From the NCBI GenBank assembly GCA_948144175.1, contig CANXME010002006.1:1-64000 (forward strand): 64,000 nt of DNA. Direction: 5' to 3'. The notes beneath the pieces are model-generated. The model searched no databases. It was not told the origin of the DNA and was given only the letters and a program-made list of their open reading frames with translations. Each line of letters opens with the position of its first letter. Position 1 is the first letter of the stretch. Positions 45,301-56,100 of the stretch are shown piece by piece. This DNA comes from Closterium sp. NIES-65 (Eukaryota > Streptophyta > Zygnematophyceae > Desmidiales > Closteriaceae). The position numbers and the translations under genes were made by a program.

Positions 45301-48300
45301 AGGTGGGGTGGTACTGGTTGGCTTGAAGGTTGGGAGCCAAGTGGGGAGTGGCTTGTCAATTTGAAGCGGCTGGCGTGCAGCGCTGCATACACCATGCCCC
45401 CACCACCGCCCTCACGTTCTGACGAGAGAGGGGAGGGGTGAGGGTTGAGGGGTGGAGAGGCGGGGGGTTGGGGGGTGGAGGGTTGGGGGGGTGGATGGGT
45501 GGGCGTACGTGCAGGGGTGGAAGGAAGGATGTGGATCAGAGAGAAGAGCAGTTTGACATGTGTGGAGGGGTTGACGTGAAGGCAACCCACCACCATCGCG
45601 CACTGCCATGCATGGGCAGGGAGGCCCTACGTTTCGGGGGCCCTACCTTGGGAGGCCCTACCTTGGGAGGCCCTACCTTGGGGAGGCTCTACCTTGGGAG
45701 GCCCTACCTTGGGGAGGCTCTACCTTGGGAGGCCCTACCTTGGGGAGGCCCTACCTTGGGAGACCCTAACATGCGAAGGCCGTACCTTGGGGAGACTATA
45801 CCTCAGGCAGGCCATACCTCAGGCAGGCCATACCTCAGGCAGGCCATACCTCAGGCAGGCCGTACCTCAGGCAGGCCGTACCTCAGGCAGGCCGTACCTC
45901 AGGCAGGCCATACCTCAGGCAGGCCGTACCTCAGGCAGGCCGCACCTCAGGCAGGCCGTACCTCAGGCAGGCCATACCTCAGCCAGGCCGTACCTCAGGC
46001 AGGCAGTACCTCAGGCAAGTCGTACCTCAGGCAGGTCATACCTCAGGCAGGTCGTACCTCAGGCAGGTCGTACCTCAGGCAGGTCGTACCTCAGGCAGGC
46101 CGTACCTCAGGCAGGCAGTACATTGGGGAGGGAGGTCTTACCTTGGGGAGGCGCTGCACAAAGGCGTCGGGGACTTGCATGTCCTGAAGGACCTGCTGGT
46201 TGATGGTCATGGCGAGCTTCATGATCTGACTCGTCTTCTCCATCTGCTGCTCCAACCACCGCACCAGCGCCTCCCCCAGCGGCCCCCGCACTCGCGGCTT
46301 CATCTTCCACCGCCACACCTGCCGGCCCCCTCCTGCCCCCTCTCCTCCTCCCACTCCTGCTCCTCCCATTCCCCCCATTCCTCCTCCCATTCCTCCCATG
46401 GCTCCCCCGCCCATGCCTTCTGGGATGAACCTCTTGTCCCTCACATCAGTCACGCTGCGTTTGAGTCCCCGCATGATACCGCTGCCACCGGGAGGGATCC
46501 CCCCTCCTGCCCCTGTCCCTCCCCCTGACGCTCCCCCTGCTGCGCCAGCAGCAGCAACAGATCCGCCGCCGCCGCCGCGGCTCCTTCCACCCCCTAGAAG
46601 CGCCGAAAAGTCGTAGCTGAAGCTCGAGGAGCGTGACGACACCCGCCGCTTGCCCCCCGACCCTGGAGAAGCACCTGAAGGAACACCTGAGGAAGAGGCA
46701 GGAGCAGCAGGAGCAGCTGTGCTGCTGGACCGCTGATGAAAACCCCAGGATGACCCGGGGTTTGGACTCGACCCCTCCCTGCTCCCCGTGTTACTCCCTG
46801 CGTTGCTCCCCGTGTTACTCCCACTGCTACACGCATCCTCGCCCTCCCCTCCTCCCCCTCCTCCGCCCCGCTGCTGCATCAGGTCCTCTTCACTACCGTG
46901 CCTCTCTGCCTCAAACCCAGGGGAGGAGAGCCGTCTGTAGTGCCCTGAGCCCCCGTCCCCTCCGTGTCCTGATCCCCGCTCTCCCGCGTCTCCTGTGTCT
47001 CTGGTGTTCCCTGTGTGCAACGTGCCTCTGTCGTCAAACTCCCCTCCCTGGCTGTACTGCCCCTCATCATCAGCAAAATCCTCCTCCTCGTCTGCTGAAG
47101 ACCCTCGTGGGGACGACCCGTGAACCGACGAACCTTGCCCCGAACCATGCGCCGAACCATGCGCCGAACCATGCGCCGAACTATGTGCAGACCCGTGGCT
47201 CACTCCCCGTCGCCCCCCACCTCCCCTCTCCCCACCATCCCCACCCACTCCTCCCAACCGCCCGCTCATCCCTCCAGTCCCATACGGCCCGGCGTGAGTG
47301 GCAGGCCGCTCCGAGGGGGCTGTGGCGCTGCGCCTGATGAGACGATCCGGTGCACCGTACAGATCCCCAGCCGACCCTCCCATGCCGCCCATGCCGCCGC
47401 CCATACCGCTGCTGCTGCCGCCCGTGCTGCCGGCTCCGAAGCTCTCCCTGTCGTCATCGTCGTCGTCGTCGCCACGCAATGTCTCCTCAACCTCCTCTTC
47501 GTCCTCCCCCTCCTCGTCCTCCTCCCCGTCCTCCTGTGTTAGGTCGCCACCTGGCAGCTCGTCCTCGTAGTAGTACTCGTCTGATTGGCTGTGCTGCAGG
47601 ATGGTCTGATTGGGGGAAAGTGAGAAGTAAGGTGAGGGAAAAGAGATGCGGGGAGGGGGTGGGAAACAGGGGAGGGTGGGGAGGGGAGGCGGGGTGGGGG
47701 GGTTGGTTTTGCAGGAGGGATAAGTACAAGCGCAAAAAAAATCACAAGCACACATACAGTAAAACTCGTCCGCTTGGCTATGCTGCAGGAGCAGGTGGAT
47801 TGAAGATGAACCAAAACTTGTGCATGCCGGGGGAAAGGGAGTGAGTGAGGAGAACACCAGAATGGGGGCATTACGAGCAGCACAAGTTGCCAGCAGCTGG
47901 CTGAGCGCCGGCAGCTGAAACCGAACTTGTGCATGCGGGGGGAAACGGAGTGAGGAGAACACCAGAAGGCGGGGCATTACCAGCAGCATGGTATCAAGCT
48001 GGCTGAGCGCCGGCAGCTGAATCCGAAGGTCAGCTCGGACACTCCGACGCATCACCTGCCAGCACAGCACAGCACCGCACAGTACCGCACAGCACATATG
48101 GCACCACGTGAAAAAGCATCACCAAATGATGCCCATCTCCCTCCCATTGCCTTCCACCATCGGCCATTCCACCCTCACTTCGCCACCATCGCTGCCTATC
48201 CCGGTGCCTGCTCCTTCTCCTGCCCATACCCCTTCCTCGCCCCTGCCCCTGTCTCTGCCCCTGTCTCTGCCCCTGTCTCTGCCCCTGTCTCTGCCCCTGT

Positions 48301-49865
48301 CTCTGCCCCTGTCTCTGCTCCTGTCTCTGCCCCTGTCTCTGCCCCTGTCTCTGCCCCTGTCTCTGCCCCTGCACTGCCCCTGACCCTCAACCATGTCCCC
48401 CCTCCACACACCTCGAATCTGCTGCCATCGGGGCGAGTGGTCCAAGCAGGCGCCAGCTCCACGATGTGTCGACACACCGACACCATGATGCCCATCTCCC
48501 TCCCGTCCCCTTCCCCCATCGCCCCTGCCACCCTTCCCCATCACATCTGCCCGCCCCTGTCCCTGCCCCTGTCCCCCCCCCTCACCTCGAATCTGCTGCC
48601 ATCAGGGCGAGTGGTCCATGCGGGTGCCAGCTCCACGATGTGCCGGCACACCGACACCATGATGCCCATCTCCCTCCCCTTCCCGTTTCCACATCGCCCC
48701 TGCCACGGTCCACCCCCTTCCCCACCACATCTGCCTGCCCTTCAGCCTGTCCCTGCCCCTGCCCCCGTCACTGCGCCTGCCACTGCCCCTGCCCCTCTCC
48801 CCAACCCCCATACCTCAAATCTGCTCCCGTCAGGGCGAGTGGTCCATGCAGGTGCCAGCTCCACGATGTGGCGGCACACCGACACCATGATGCCCATCTC
48901 CCTCCTCCACTTGCGCTCGTCCTCCTCTGGCAGCGGCCGCAGCCGCAGCCCATCCCCGAAGATGGATGCTGGGGAAGGGGGGAGTGGGGAGGTGGCGTAA
49001 GGGGAAGGGTGGAAGAGTCAATGAGGGGTTGTGGCAAGAGAGGCTGGTCCTTCTTTGGCAGCGGCCGCAGCCGCAGCCCCTCCCCAAAGATGGATGCTAG
49101 GGAAATGAGGGGGGAGAGGCGGGTGGGGGGGGGGGAGGAGTGGCGGGGAAGGAGAAAGAAGAGGTGACGAAACGATGTTGGAAATGTAACGGTCGGGACA
49201 AGACAACGTACCTGAGATCCTAACAGCGTACCTGAAACCCTAACAGCGTACCTGAAACCCTTACAGCGTACCTGAAACCCTAACAGCGTACCTGAAACCC
49301 TTACAGCGTACCTGAAACCCTAACAGAGTTCTTGAATATCTCACAGGTCACCTGAAACCCTGACGGCGTATCTGAAACCTTAACAGCGAACCTGGAACCC
49401 TAACAAAGTACCTGGATCTTTAACAGACCCCCTGAAACCCTAACGGCGTACCTGAGACGCTAGTGATAGCATTGGCCATGGCTAGCGCAGGGCCGCACCC
49501 CTTAGCCCCTCCGGATGGGTCGTCTCCCAGCAGCAGCTTGGACCATCGCTCGCGCATCAGCTGCATGTCTGCATGAGGAGAGGGGGAGGGGGAGGGGGGG
49601 GCGTTAGGATCATAATTTGCCACGAAGCTCCATGTGAAATGGATTTGAGCTTAGAACCTGTCTCCCAGCTGCCGCCTGTCCGGGGAGAGGGGGAGGGGGT
49701 AGGGACGGTCCTTTACAGTCACGAAAACCCACAGGAAGGAATAGATCGGAAGTAGATAGAAAGTCATTGGGAGAGAACTGCCAAGAATGAATCGAACGCA
49801 CCATCCTTGTCCTTGGGAATGTAGTCCTCCACCGCTAAATCCGGGTCGTCAAACGACCCCGCCAT
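42360..49865 (-). CDS. ROPGEF: ROP guanine-nucleotide exchange factor, PRONE domain (1111 aa)
   Basis: Eight exons on the minus strand: 49865-49802, 49568-49452, 48968-48814, 48055-47981, 47605-46142, 44806-44634, 44376-44202, 43472-42360. All phases fit (3336 coding bases). PRONE motifs in order: RERWSKLLLGDDPSGGAKG (about 27-45), ALAMANAITSVSASIFG, LRPLPEEDERKWRREMGIMV, RHIVELAPAWTTRPDG, RRSVRADLRIQLPALSQLD, LAMTINQQVLQDMQVPDAFV, VYAALHANPFTDD, AEQIWMRQLAIAR, LEESLQRVSSCL, and LESYSRVLEGAASNIRSRI. PRONE proteins activate ROP/RAC small GTPases by GDP-GTP exchange at the plasma membrane. Oddities: about 410 acidic, Ser- and Gly-rich residues (roughly 156-565) interrupt PRONE, and a tail of about 300 Gly/Pro/Ser-rich residues follows it. 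Nearly every intron holds copies of exon ends. Alternative splicing through those copies cannot be excluded. Confidence 0.85.
43555..43712 (-). repeat. Partial copy of RopGEF exon 8
   Basis: About 155 bases nearly identical to exon 8 (43275-43435 region), encoding EGAASNIRSRIRDVLHANYL onward, lie upstream in intron 7. The first 40 or so bases of the exon and the acceptor are missing. Confidence 0.85.
44054..44178 (-). repeat. Second copy of RopGEF exon 7 3' half (possible alternative exon)
   Basis: This segment repeats the end of exon 7 (ESLQRVSSCLAAICRRWPDL...NIAFNG) and keeps a donor (GGG|GTACG at 44053). An upstream AG (ATATCAG near 44179) gives the same phase as exon 7's end, so it could be spliced in after exon 7 or instead of its end. 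Differences from exon 7 are few. Confidence 0.7.
44899..45424 (-). repeat. Four extra copies of RopGEF exon 6 5' half
   Basis: The start of exon 6 (NVRAVVGDRVYAALHANPFT, 44739-44806) recurs in intron 5 at about 44899-44951, 45031-45102, 45172-45271 and 45369-45418, with the intron-side AG retained in most. The copy at 45172-45271 extends furthest, to the segment for VDLSN. Units differ in length and flanks. Confidence 0.85.
45630..46135 (-). repeat. Minisatellite derived from the RopGEF exon 5 donor
   Basis: Two sub-arrays abut the exon 5/intron 5 border (donor at 46141). Units of TACCTTGGGAGGCCC (about 45640-45800) copy the border itself (TTACCTTGGGGAGGC). 16-bp units of GTACCTCAGGCAGGCC (about 45800-46125) are a variant. 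On the sense strand each unit reads AAG|GTA or GAG|GTACGG, about 30 potential donors in a row. Confidence 0.8.
47750..47940 (-). repeat. Copies of RopGEF exon 5 start and exon 4 end
   Basis: In intron 4, 47764-47805 resembles the start of exon 5 (LLLQHSQADEFY versus TILQHSQSDEYY), and 47870-47935 copies the 3' half of exon 4 (QLPALSQLLATCAA with a following GTAATGCCCC donor). Flanking intron sequence ending in GGGGGCATTAC is copied too. Confidence 0.75.
48128..48680 (-). repeat. Copies of RopGEF exon 3 3' half
   Basis: The segment encoding REMGIMVSVCRHIVELAPAW through the exon 3 donor (48814-48905) recurs in intron 3 with donors at 48586 (GAG|GTGAGG) and 48412 (GAG|GTGTGT). A short remnant (GGGAGGGAGATGGGCATCAT) remains at about 48128-48150. 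The two full copies stay in frame and nearly identical. They could act as alternative exon ends only if an upstream acceptor exists. Confidence 0.85.
48241..48372 (-). repeat. 12-bp minisatellite in RopGEF intron 3
   Basis: Eleven or so copies of CTGCCCCTGTCT stand between two exon 3 shadow copies. A pyrimidine-rich tract on the plus strand means purine-rich on the gene's sense strand. Confidence 0.85.
49040..49098 (-). repeat. Copy of RopGEF exon 3 5' end with acceptor
   Basis: Upstream of the real exon 3 start (48968), this copy repeats CTAG|CATCCATCTTTGG and the codons for SIFGEGLRLRPLP, then diverges. Its acceptor is as good as that of the real exon, so it competes for splicing on paper. 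Confidence 0.8.
49205..49460 (-). repeat. 20-bp minisatellite derived from the RopGEF exon 2 donor
   Basis: About 12 units of CAGCGTACCTGAAACCCTAA follow the exon 2 border. The border itself (GTCTCAG|GTACGCC, donor at 49451) is the last unit. On the sense strand most units read TTTCAG|GTACGC, so the array is a row of 5' splice-site look-alikes. Confidence 0.85.
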
Positions 49866-51508
49866 GGTTCCGACTGAACGGATCGATATGTTCTTCGCTA
49901 GTTTATCTTCGGCGATGGATCAACGAGCGGAATGATACCCTATGAAATGCCGTCACTCTCCGCGCGCAAATGCCGAATCACCCCCCCCCCCCCCTTTTCT
50001 CCTCCCCCCCCTCCTCCCGCCTCTATCCGATTCACGGGCGCGTTGCTGGCTGGCTATCGAAACTATGGTGGTGTATACTGGGTGTCCTGGAGAGAGGGGT
50101 GTGGATCTTAAAACACTGAGATCAGTATCCGTCAGTAATCAGCGAACCATTTTTTAGACGACTACGAAAACGTTTCCGTCAGTGATCAACGAACGACCCG
50201 CCACGGTTCCTGGCTAACTGAGCTCGGGTGACGGTTTCAACGCCGGCTTAATGAGCGTTGGTGACGGGCCGACGGCCGGACTTATTCGAAAAAAGTCCGT
50301 CAGTTTCCGTTAGTAATCGGCGAGCGACTCCGACATGGGCTTTGCAAACGTCAGCTGGCTGAGGGTTGGTGATGGAACGACGGACGCACTTCAGGCAGTC
50401 TTAGGCTGAGGGTTGGATTGGATATGGGGATGGGCCTGGAGGTAGTATCTCAAGACAACCTCGTCAGTTTCCTTGGGTGTTTTTTTTAAATGACGGCCAA
50501 TAGTTCTGTTTCACGCTGAGTAGCTAGGCTTCGCTCTTGGACAGACGCACAAACGTTGTAAAGAGGTTTGATACCCGCCAATTATTATTCGGAAGTGGTA
50601 AAGGAGGGTGAGCGTCGTCATTGCGAATGGACGGGTCTGGGACCTGTCATTGTCATCGAGTCTTGAGTGATGGGCGCGCTCATTGTTAACGGGTGTCGGA
50701 CATTATCTGACCTAACGAGCCGTCGAGCCTCGCCATTGCTAAGCGATGGCGAAAAACGCGTTAGGACGTCGTCAGAGTTAGCGAGTACACACTGAAGCAA
50801 CAACTGCTTGGCACATCAACGGTTGTACAGTCACCCTAAACTGCCATGGACCTTTGAACATGATTGCACAGTAACAATCCGACGTGGTGCAGGTGCAGGT
50901 GGAGGGCAACGAAATCGCCCTTGGGAACAACGGCAGTGTCCCCTTGAGAATAGCGGGGCTGGGTTGGGAATGATGTCCTCACTACGAGGTCGGGTTGAAA
51001 GACCACCCTGAAGCAAATGTATGCGACTGAATTTGAGATCCATTCAGTTCATCTGGTTTTTCCAGAAGGGACTCTTTCAGCGAGTCCACAAAAGTAAAAA
51101 GCTGGAATCGAACTCATGCGACTATACCTTTTCGGCAGAGTTTGAGAAATAGGGAAGTTTTCGCACGATAGCCCACCATCCAAATCGCAGGTGTCAGGTG
51201 ACGGAATGGATTGTAATCACCTTTAAGAGTTCCTTAAATAAAGACCAGTGACAAAGTACACCTTCAAATCACACTCTTCTCAAACTTTTTCACACATGTG
51301 CTATAAAATTAACCTCAGACTTCTGATTGCTCCACATTATCCTCACGAGGGTCCTGATATGGAAAATCTCACTGTATTTATCAAACATCCATGCAGCTAT
51401 ACAGATAAAATTTTGACGTATTTATTAATCCCCAAAAATGTTACGCATAGACCCACCACCACCACCACCACCTTCTATGGAGCTCCTAAGGGTCCACGAA
51501 GCTCAGGG
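49866..51508. other. Region upstream of RopGEF
   Basis: The RopGEF promoter should lie here, reading leftwards. A run of 14 C (49981-49994) and C-rich blocks to 50020 form G runs on the RopGEF sense strand about 115-155 bases before the ATG. Between about 50125 and 50330, degenerate copies of TCCGTCAGTRATCARCGAAC recur. No gene is supportable. Confidence 0.5.
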
Positions 51509-51684
51509 TGTCAGAATGTTATTATCTAGCCTATAGTGGGGTGCTCTATAGCGAGTACAACCCTGTTAGGGTTTGCTATATGTATCCCAACTGCTGCTAG
51601 TGAACCCCCTCCTTTGATCATTTCTCTCTTGCCTAGCTAGCTAAACCCTAGCTATGGCTCCTCACTGTGCTCACTATTCTCACA
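51509..51684 (+). repeat. 5' LTR of copia E
   Basis: 176 bp, starts TGTCAG, ends CA, followed directly by a tRNA-iMet-like primer-binding site. CAGGG (51504-51508) would be the left target duplication. Confidence 0.75.
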
Positions 51685-52580
51685 GGCTATCAGAGCATCT
51701 ACGCTCCTGGCTTGTGGGCCCACCTAACTGCTTCCGCTGCTACTCTGTCAGTTGCACGCCCCGTAGCGTGCGACTCCTTCTTCCTGCCGCGCGCAGAGCT
51801 CGCGACGAATTTTTTTTATTTTTTTTTGGGTTTTCTTTCCGCCGTGCGCTCGGGGGGCGCGGCGGTTTTCTGCCCGCCGTGCGCCCCGAGGCGCGCGGCG
51901 GTTTCCTACCTTGGGAACCCGCGCGCGGCCCCCGCCCTGCTCGTCGCAGCGCCCTGAGGAGCACGCGCGACCCCCGCCCGTCACGTCGCGGCGCCCTTAA
52001 GAGCCGCGCGCGGCCCCTCGCTGCCCCATGGTGGCGCCCTGGGGGTCGCGCGTCACCCCTGGAGCCGCGCGCCACCCCTGGCGCCGCGCGCGGCCCCCCT
52101 TTCGCTGCCCCGTGGTGGCGCCCTGGGGGCCGCGCGCCGTCCCCCTCGCCGTCCCCCTGGGGGTGCCGGTTGTGGGGGTGCCGGTGGTGTGCGCCGTCCC
52201 CTGCTCCTCCTCCTCCTCCGTCTCCCGCTGCTGCAGCTGCCGCTGAGGGGGATGGGTGTGTGGGAGCCGAAGGAGTGGTGCTAGGGGGGTGACGTGGGAG
52301 TGGAGTTAGGAGTTCAGCAGGGGGTGTGTGTCAAGGGTGTGGGTCAGTTGGAGGAGGTTATGTGGAGGTAGCTGTCGTGTCGCCTGCAGCGCCTGTAGTC
52401 CGTCGCCCTTGCTTCGGTAGCCAGTGAGCCTGTTGCACCAGTCGCCAGTGGGTCCGTTGCTCCTGCCGCTCGTCTTAGCCGCAGAGCCAGTCACTCCAGT
52501 AGTCCGTCGCCCTTGCTTCGGTAGCCACTGAGTCAGCCGCTCCTGTGCCCGTGCCTCTGCAGCTTCAGTCATTGCCTCCC
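51509..52580 (+). mobile_element. Ty1/copia copy E, 5' stub (LTR and leader)
   Basis: LTR at 51509-51684 (176 bp, TGTCAGAATG...CACA), related to the copia B LTR over its first 80 bases. The primer-binding site GGCTATCAGAGC starts at once (51685). A T-rich run and a GC-rich leader with GCCGCGCGCGGCCCC-type repeats follow. The leader is interrupted at 52580 by copia D, and no coding part of this copy is seen. Confidence 0.8.
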
Positions 52581-53130
52581 TGTTGGAGGGAAACGGTGGT
52601 GGGGCGGTGGTATGCCCCCAACCCACCGAAGGCACTTCGGTGCCTTCAATCCCTTTGACTAGGGATCGGTGGGGTGGCACCGATTGACTTCGGGAGACTC
52701 ACCCTTCGGTGCCACGTGGCGGCACCACATTCCAACCTTCAAGTGCAAGGCGAATTCGGTGTGTTCGGTGTGAAATTCGGTGGCCGAATTTCACCCCAAC
52801 CGAAATGTTACACGCGGCGCATTCGCGATGCGAGTGTAGCGATGCGATGTTACATGTGCGGTTCGATGTAATGCATTTGCTATAAATCGACTTGCCTTGT
52901 ATGCATGTTTTATAGTGAAACTCAGAGTTCTTTGTACACGGTACATTCGAACCAAAATTCCAGAGAGCTCCTATCCTTCAATCTAAGAGCACTACCTAGC
53001 ACATAAACGACGATATCTCGCTCGATACTTAGGCGAACGAGGTGATCTACGGCTCGCTGGAAAGCTAGCAGAGTGCTCTACTGCTTAGAACAATTCCTAG
53101 TTTCTGCAAAGCAGAGGAGAGTCCTCTACA
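52581..53130 (+). repeat. 5' LTR of copia D
   Basis: 550 bp with TG...CA ends and a TATA box (TATAAAT, 52881-52887). The left border rests on the typical TGTTGGA start and has no partner LTR to confirm it. Confidence 0.65.
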
Positions 53131-56100
53131 TCAGTGGTATCAGAGCTGGTCGGTAAAGCCTACGTGCGCGACTTGTAGCAAGCATGATGACGTCAAGCGA
53201 AACCTCTGGCACTTCCTTAGGTGGTGTCGTCTCGAATCCCGGCGAACCCTGGACAAACACGACAGTGTTCGACACGTCGACGGTTCCGATTTTCACGGGA
53301 CAAAACTACTCCGCGTGGAAATTTAAGTTTCAAGTGCTCATGATGGAGCGGGGACTTTGGGGTCTCTTCGACGGAACGGAGAAAAAGCCGGTCAACGAGG
53401 ACGAGATCGCGGCATGGAAGAAGAAGGACCAAAAGGCGTTCGCAACGTTGATTTCGCGCATCGGCATCAACCTCGTGAGTTCGGTGCGCACGTGCATCAA
53501 GCTCGAAGCGTCGGCGCGTGAAGCATGGAAGCGGCTCGAGACGATGCACGTGAACAAGACTCTCCACGGCAAGATCCTAGCCCGAAATGCGTTCTACACG
53601 GTGAAGTTACGCGCGGGCGAATCGATGCACGAGTATGCGACTCGTGTGGAGGAACTTGGGGAAACGTTCATGGACCTCGGTGGAACGGTCACGGAGGAGG
53701 ATTGGATTCTCACCTTGCTTTGCGGCCTTCCGGAAGAGTGGTTGACGGTGATTACGACACTCGATAGCGTGCAAAACACTTGGACGAAGGAAATGGTGGT
53801 CGGTCGGCTTCTCCATGAAGAATCGCGACGCCGACAATTCGCTAACAAGAGCGTGGAGACCGCCATGTTCTCCGGAGGGAGCTCCGGAAAGAAGTCCAAG
53901 TGGAGCAAGGGTGAGGCGAAGAAGTAGTCCGGTGGAAACGAGCGCGGCAAAGGCAACACATCGAACGGTTCGAGCAAGTGCCACTATTGTCGCAAAGCGG
54001 GACATTTTTGGCGTGAATGTCGGAAGCGGCCGAGCGATTGGACTCCATCGAAGGCGCGGAACCAAGAGAGCAACGCGCACACGGCATCCGGCGAGGCGGA
54101 TGATTCAACGGAGTCGCTCGTTTTGTTGGCCGGTGACGGGATCAACACTTCAAACGACGCGTGGTTCCTCGACACCGGTGCAACACAACACATGACGCAC
54201 TCGGCGTCGCTCCTCAACAACATCGGTGCTCCGGGAGACGTTAAGCGCGTCGTCTTCGAGAACGACAAATCGCTACCGGTGGTTGGAGTTGGGAGTACGC
54301 GTCTCATCGTCGATAGCGGGCCGGTGGACATCACGAACGTTCTTCACGTCCCGGGATTGAAGGTGAATCTACTCTCCGTCACTCAACTCGCAAAGAAGGA
54401 CGTGAAGGTCACCATCGATGGCGCGAAGATGAACCTCTTTTGGAAGGGGAAGCAATTCGCGCAAGGCGTTCTCAACGGACAACTCTACCAACTCAAGACG
54501 CATCCGAATACGGCCTCATCCAACATGGCGCAAGGCTCCAAGGCGACTCTCAAGATGTGGCATAATCGGCTTGCGCACGCCAACTACGACTCGGTCAAGG
54601 AGTTGGCCAACAAAGGACTTGCAAGGGATTTGACGTGATCACCGGCAACGACGAGAAGGGCGTGTGCGCGGCGTGTGTCGAAGGAAAAATGGCTCGCAAG
54701 CTATTTGGTAGCCGTACCTCACCCCTCGCTAAGGACCCGCTTGCGCTTGTTCACTAAGAGAGGAGCGCGGTTCCTCTTAGTGATGCGGCATGCATCTAAG
54801 GGAGGAGCGCGGTTCCTCTTAGTGATGCTCGACGACGCAACGCGGATGTGTTGGACCCGGCTCTTGAAGGCTAAAGGAGATGCGGCCAAGGCGATTCAAG
54901 AGTGGGCGCTCGACGTTTGCGACAACGGCAAGAAGCGGATCAAGTGCATTCGCACCGATGGTGGCGGCGAATTCGTGAACAACGAGCTTGAAAAATGGAT
55001 GAAAAGCAAGGGGATTAAGCACGACGTCACGACACCCTACACACCCCAACAAAATGGAGCGGCGGAGCGGCTCAACCGCACATTGGTGGAGGCCATCCGT
55101 TCACTTCTTCAACACTCCAAGCTTGGGAAGGAGTGGTGGGGAGAGGCGAGTGCGCTAGCGGCATGGATTCGTAATCGTGTGCCAACAAAGGTGCTACCGG
55201 GAACGACTCCGTTCGAAGCATGGACCGGAACGAAGCCGAACCTATACAGCCTACGCACCTTTGGGTGCCTTTGCTACTACCATGTACCGGATCCATTTCG
55301 CCACAAGTTGCAACCGAAAGCTCGTGCGGCGATCTACTTGGGAATTGCGGCAAACGAGCGTGCATGGCGAGTGTGGGATTCGGATGAAAAACGCGTTGTC
55401 ACGTCTTGGGATGTGATATTCGACGAAGCCAAGTTCCCGACAACGGAGAAACAAACGCCGCAACTCACCGTCGTCCTTCCCGCACGAGAGGAGGATGAAG
55501 CGGTGGAGGTTCCACCGCACGTGGAGAAGGGAGCCGAAAGTGGAGGGGGAGAGAACGAGGAGTGCGATGATGATGTCAAGGAGGTGCCACCAACCGAGGA
55601 GGCCACTTCCTCCGCACCTTCTTCCCTACCATTGGCGTTAACTCGCGGGCATCGTACACCTCGCCCCAACACGAGGTTAACCGACTATGCTACGGTTGCC
55701 GTTGGGGAGTTCGATGAGGAGAGTGCGGCACTTTACCTAGCGACCATCGACGACGATAACCCACGCACCCACAAGGAGGCTTTGGCTTCACCGGATGCAC
55801 CGCTATGGAAGCAAGCAATGGAGAGGGAGTTAGCATCCATCAAGGAGAACGATGTTTTCGAGCTCGTCGACCCGCCGAAGGGTGCCTACTTGGTGGGATG
55901 CAAGTGGGTGCTTAGGAAGAAATTGGGAGCCGATGGAAGTGTCGAACGCTACAAGGCACGGCTTGTGGCGCAAGGGTACACTCAACGGGAGGGGGAGCAC
56001 TATACTGAAACCTTCGCTCCCGTTTCGAAGGCCTCCACTCTTTGGGTGTTGCTCGCGCTAGCGGCATCTCTCAACCTTGAGGTGGAACAATTGGACGTTT

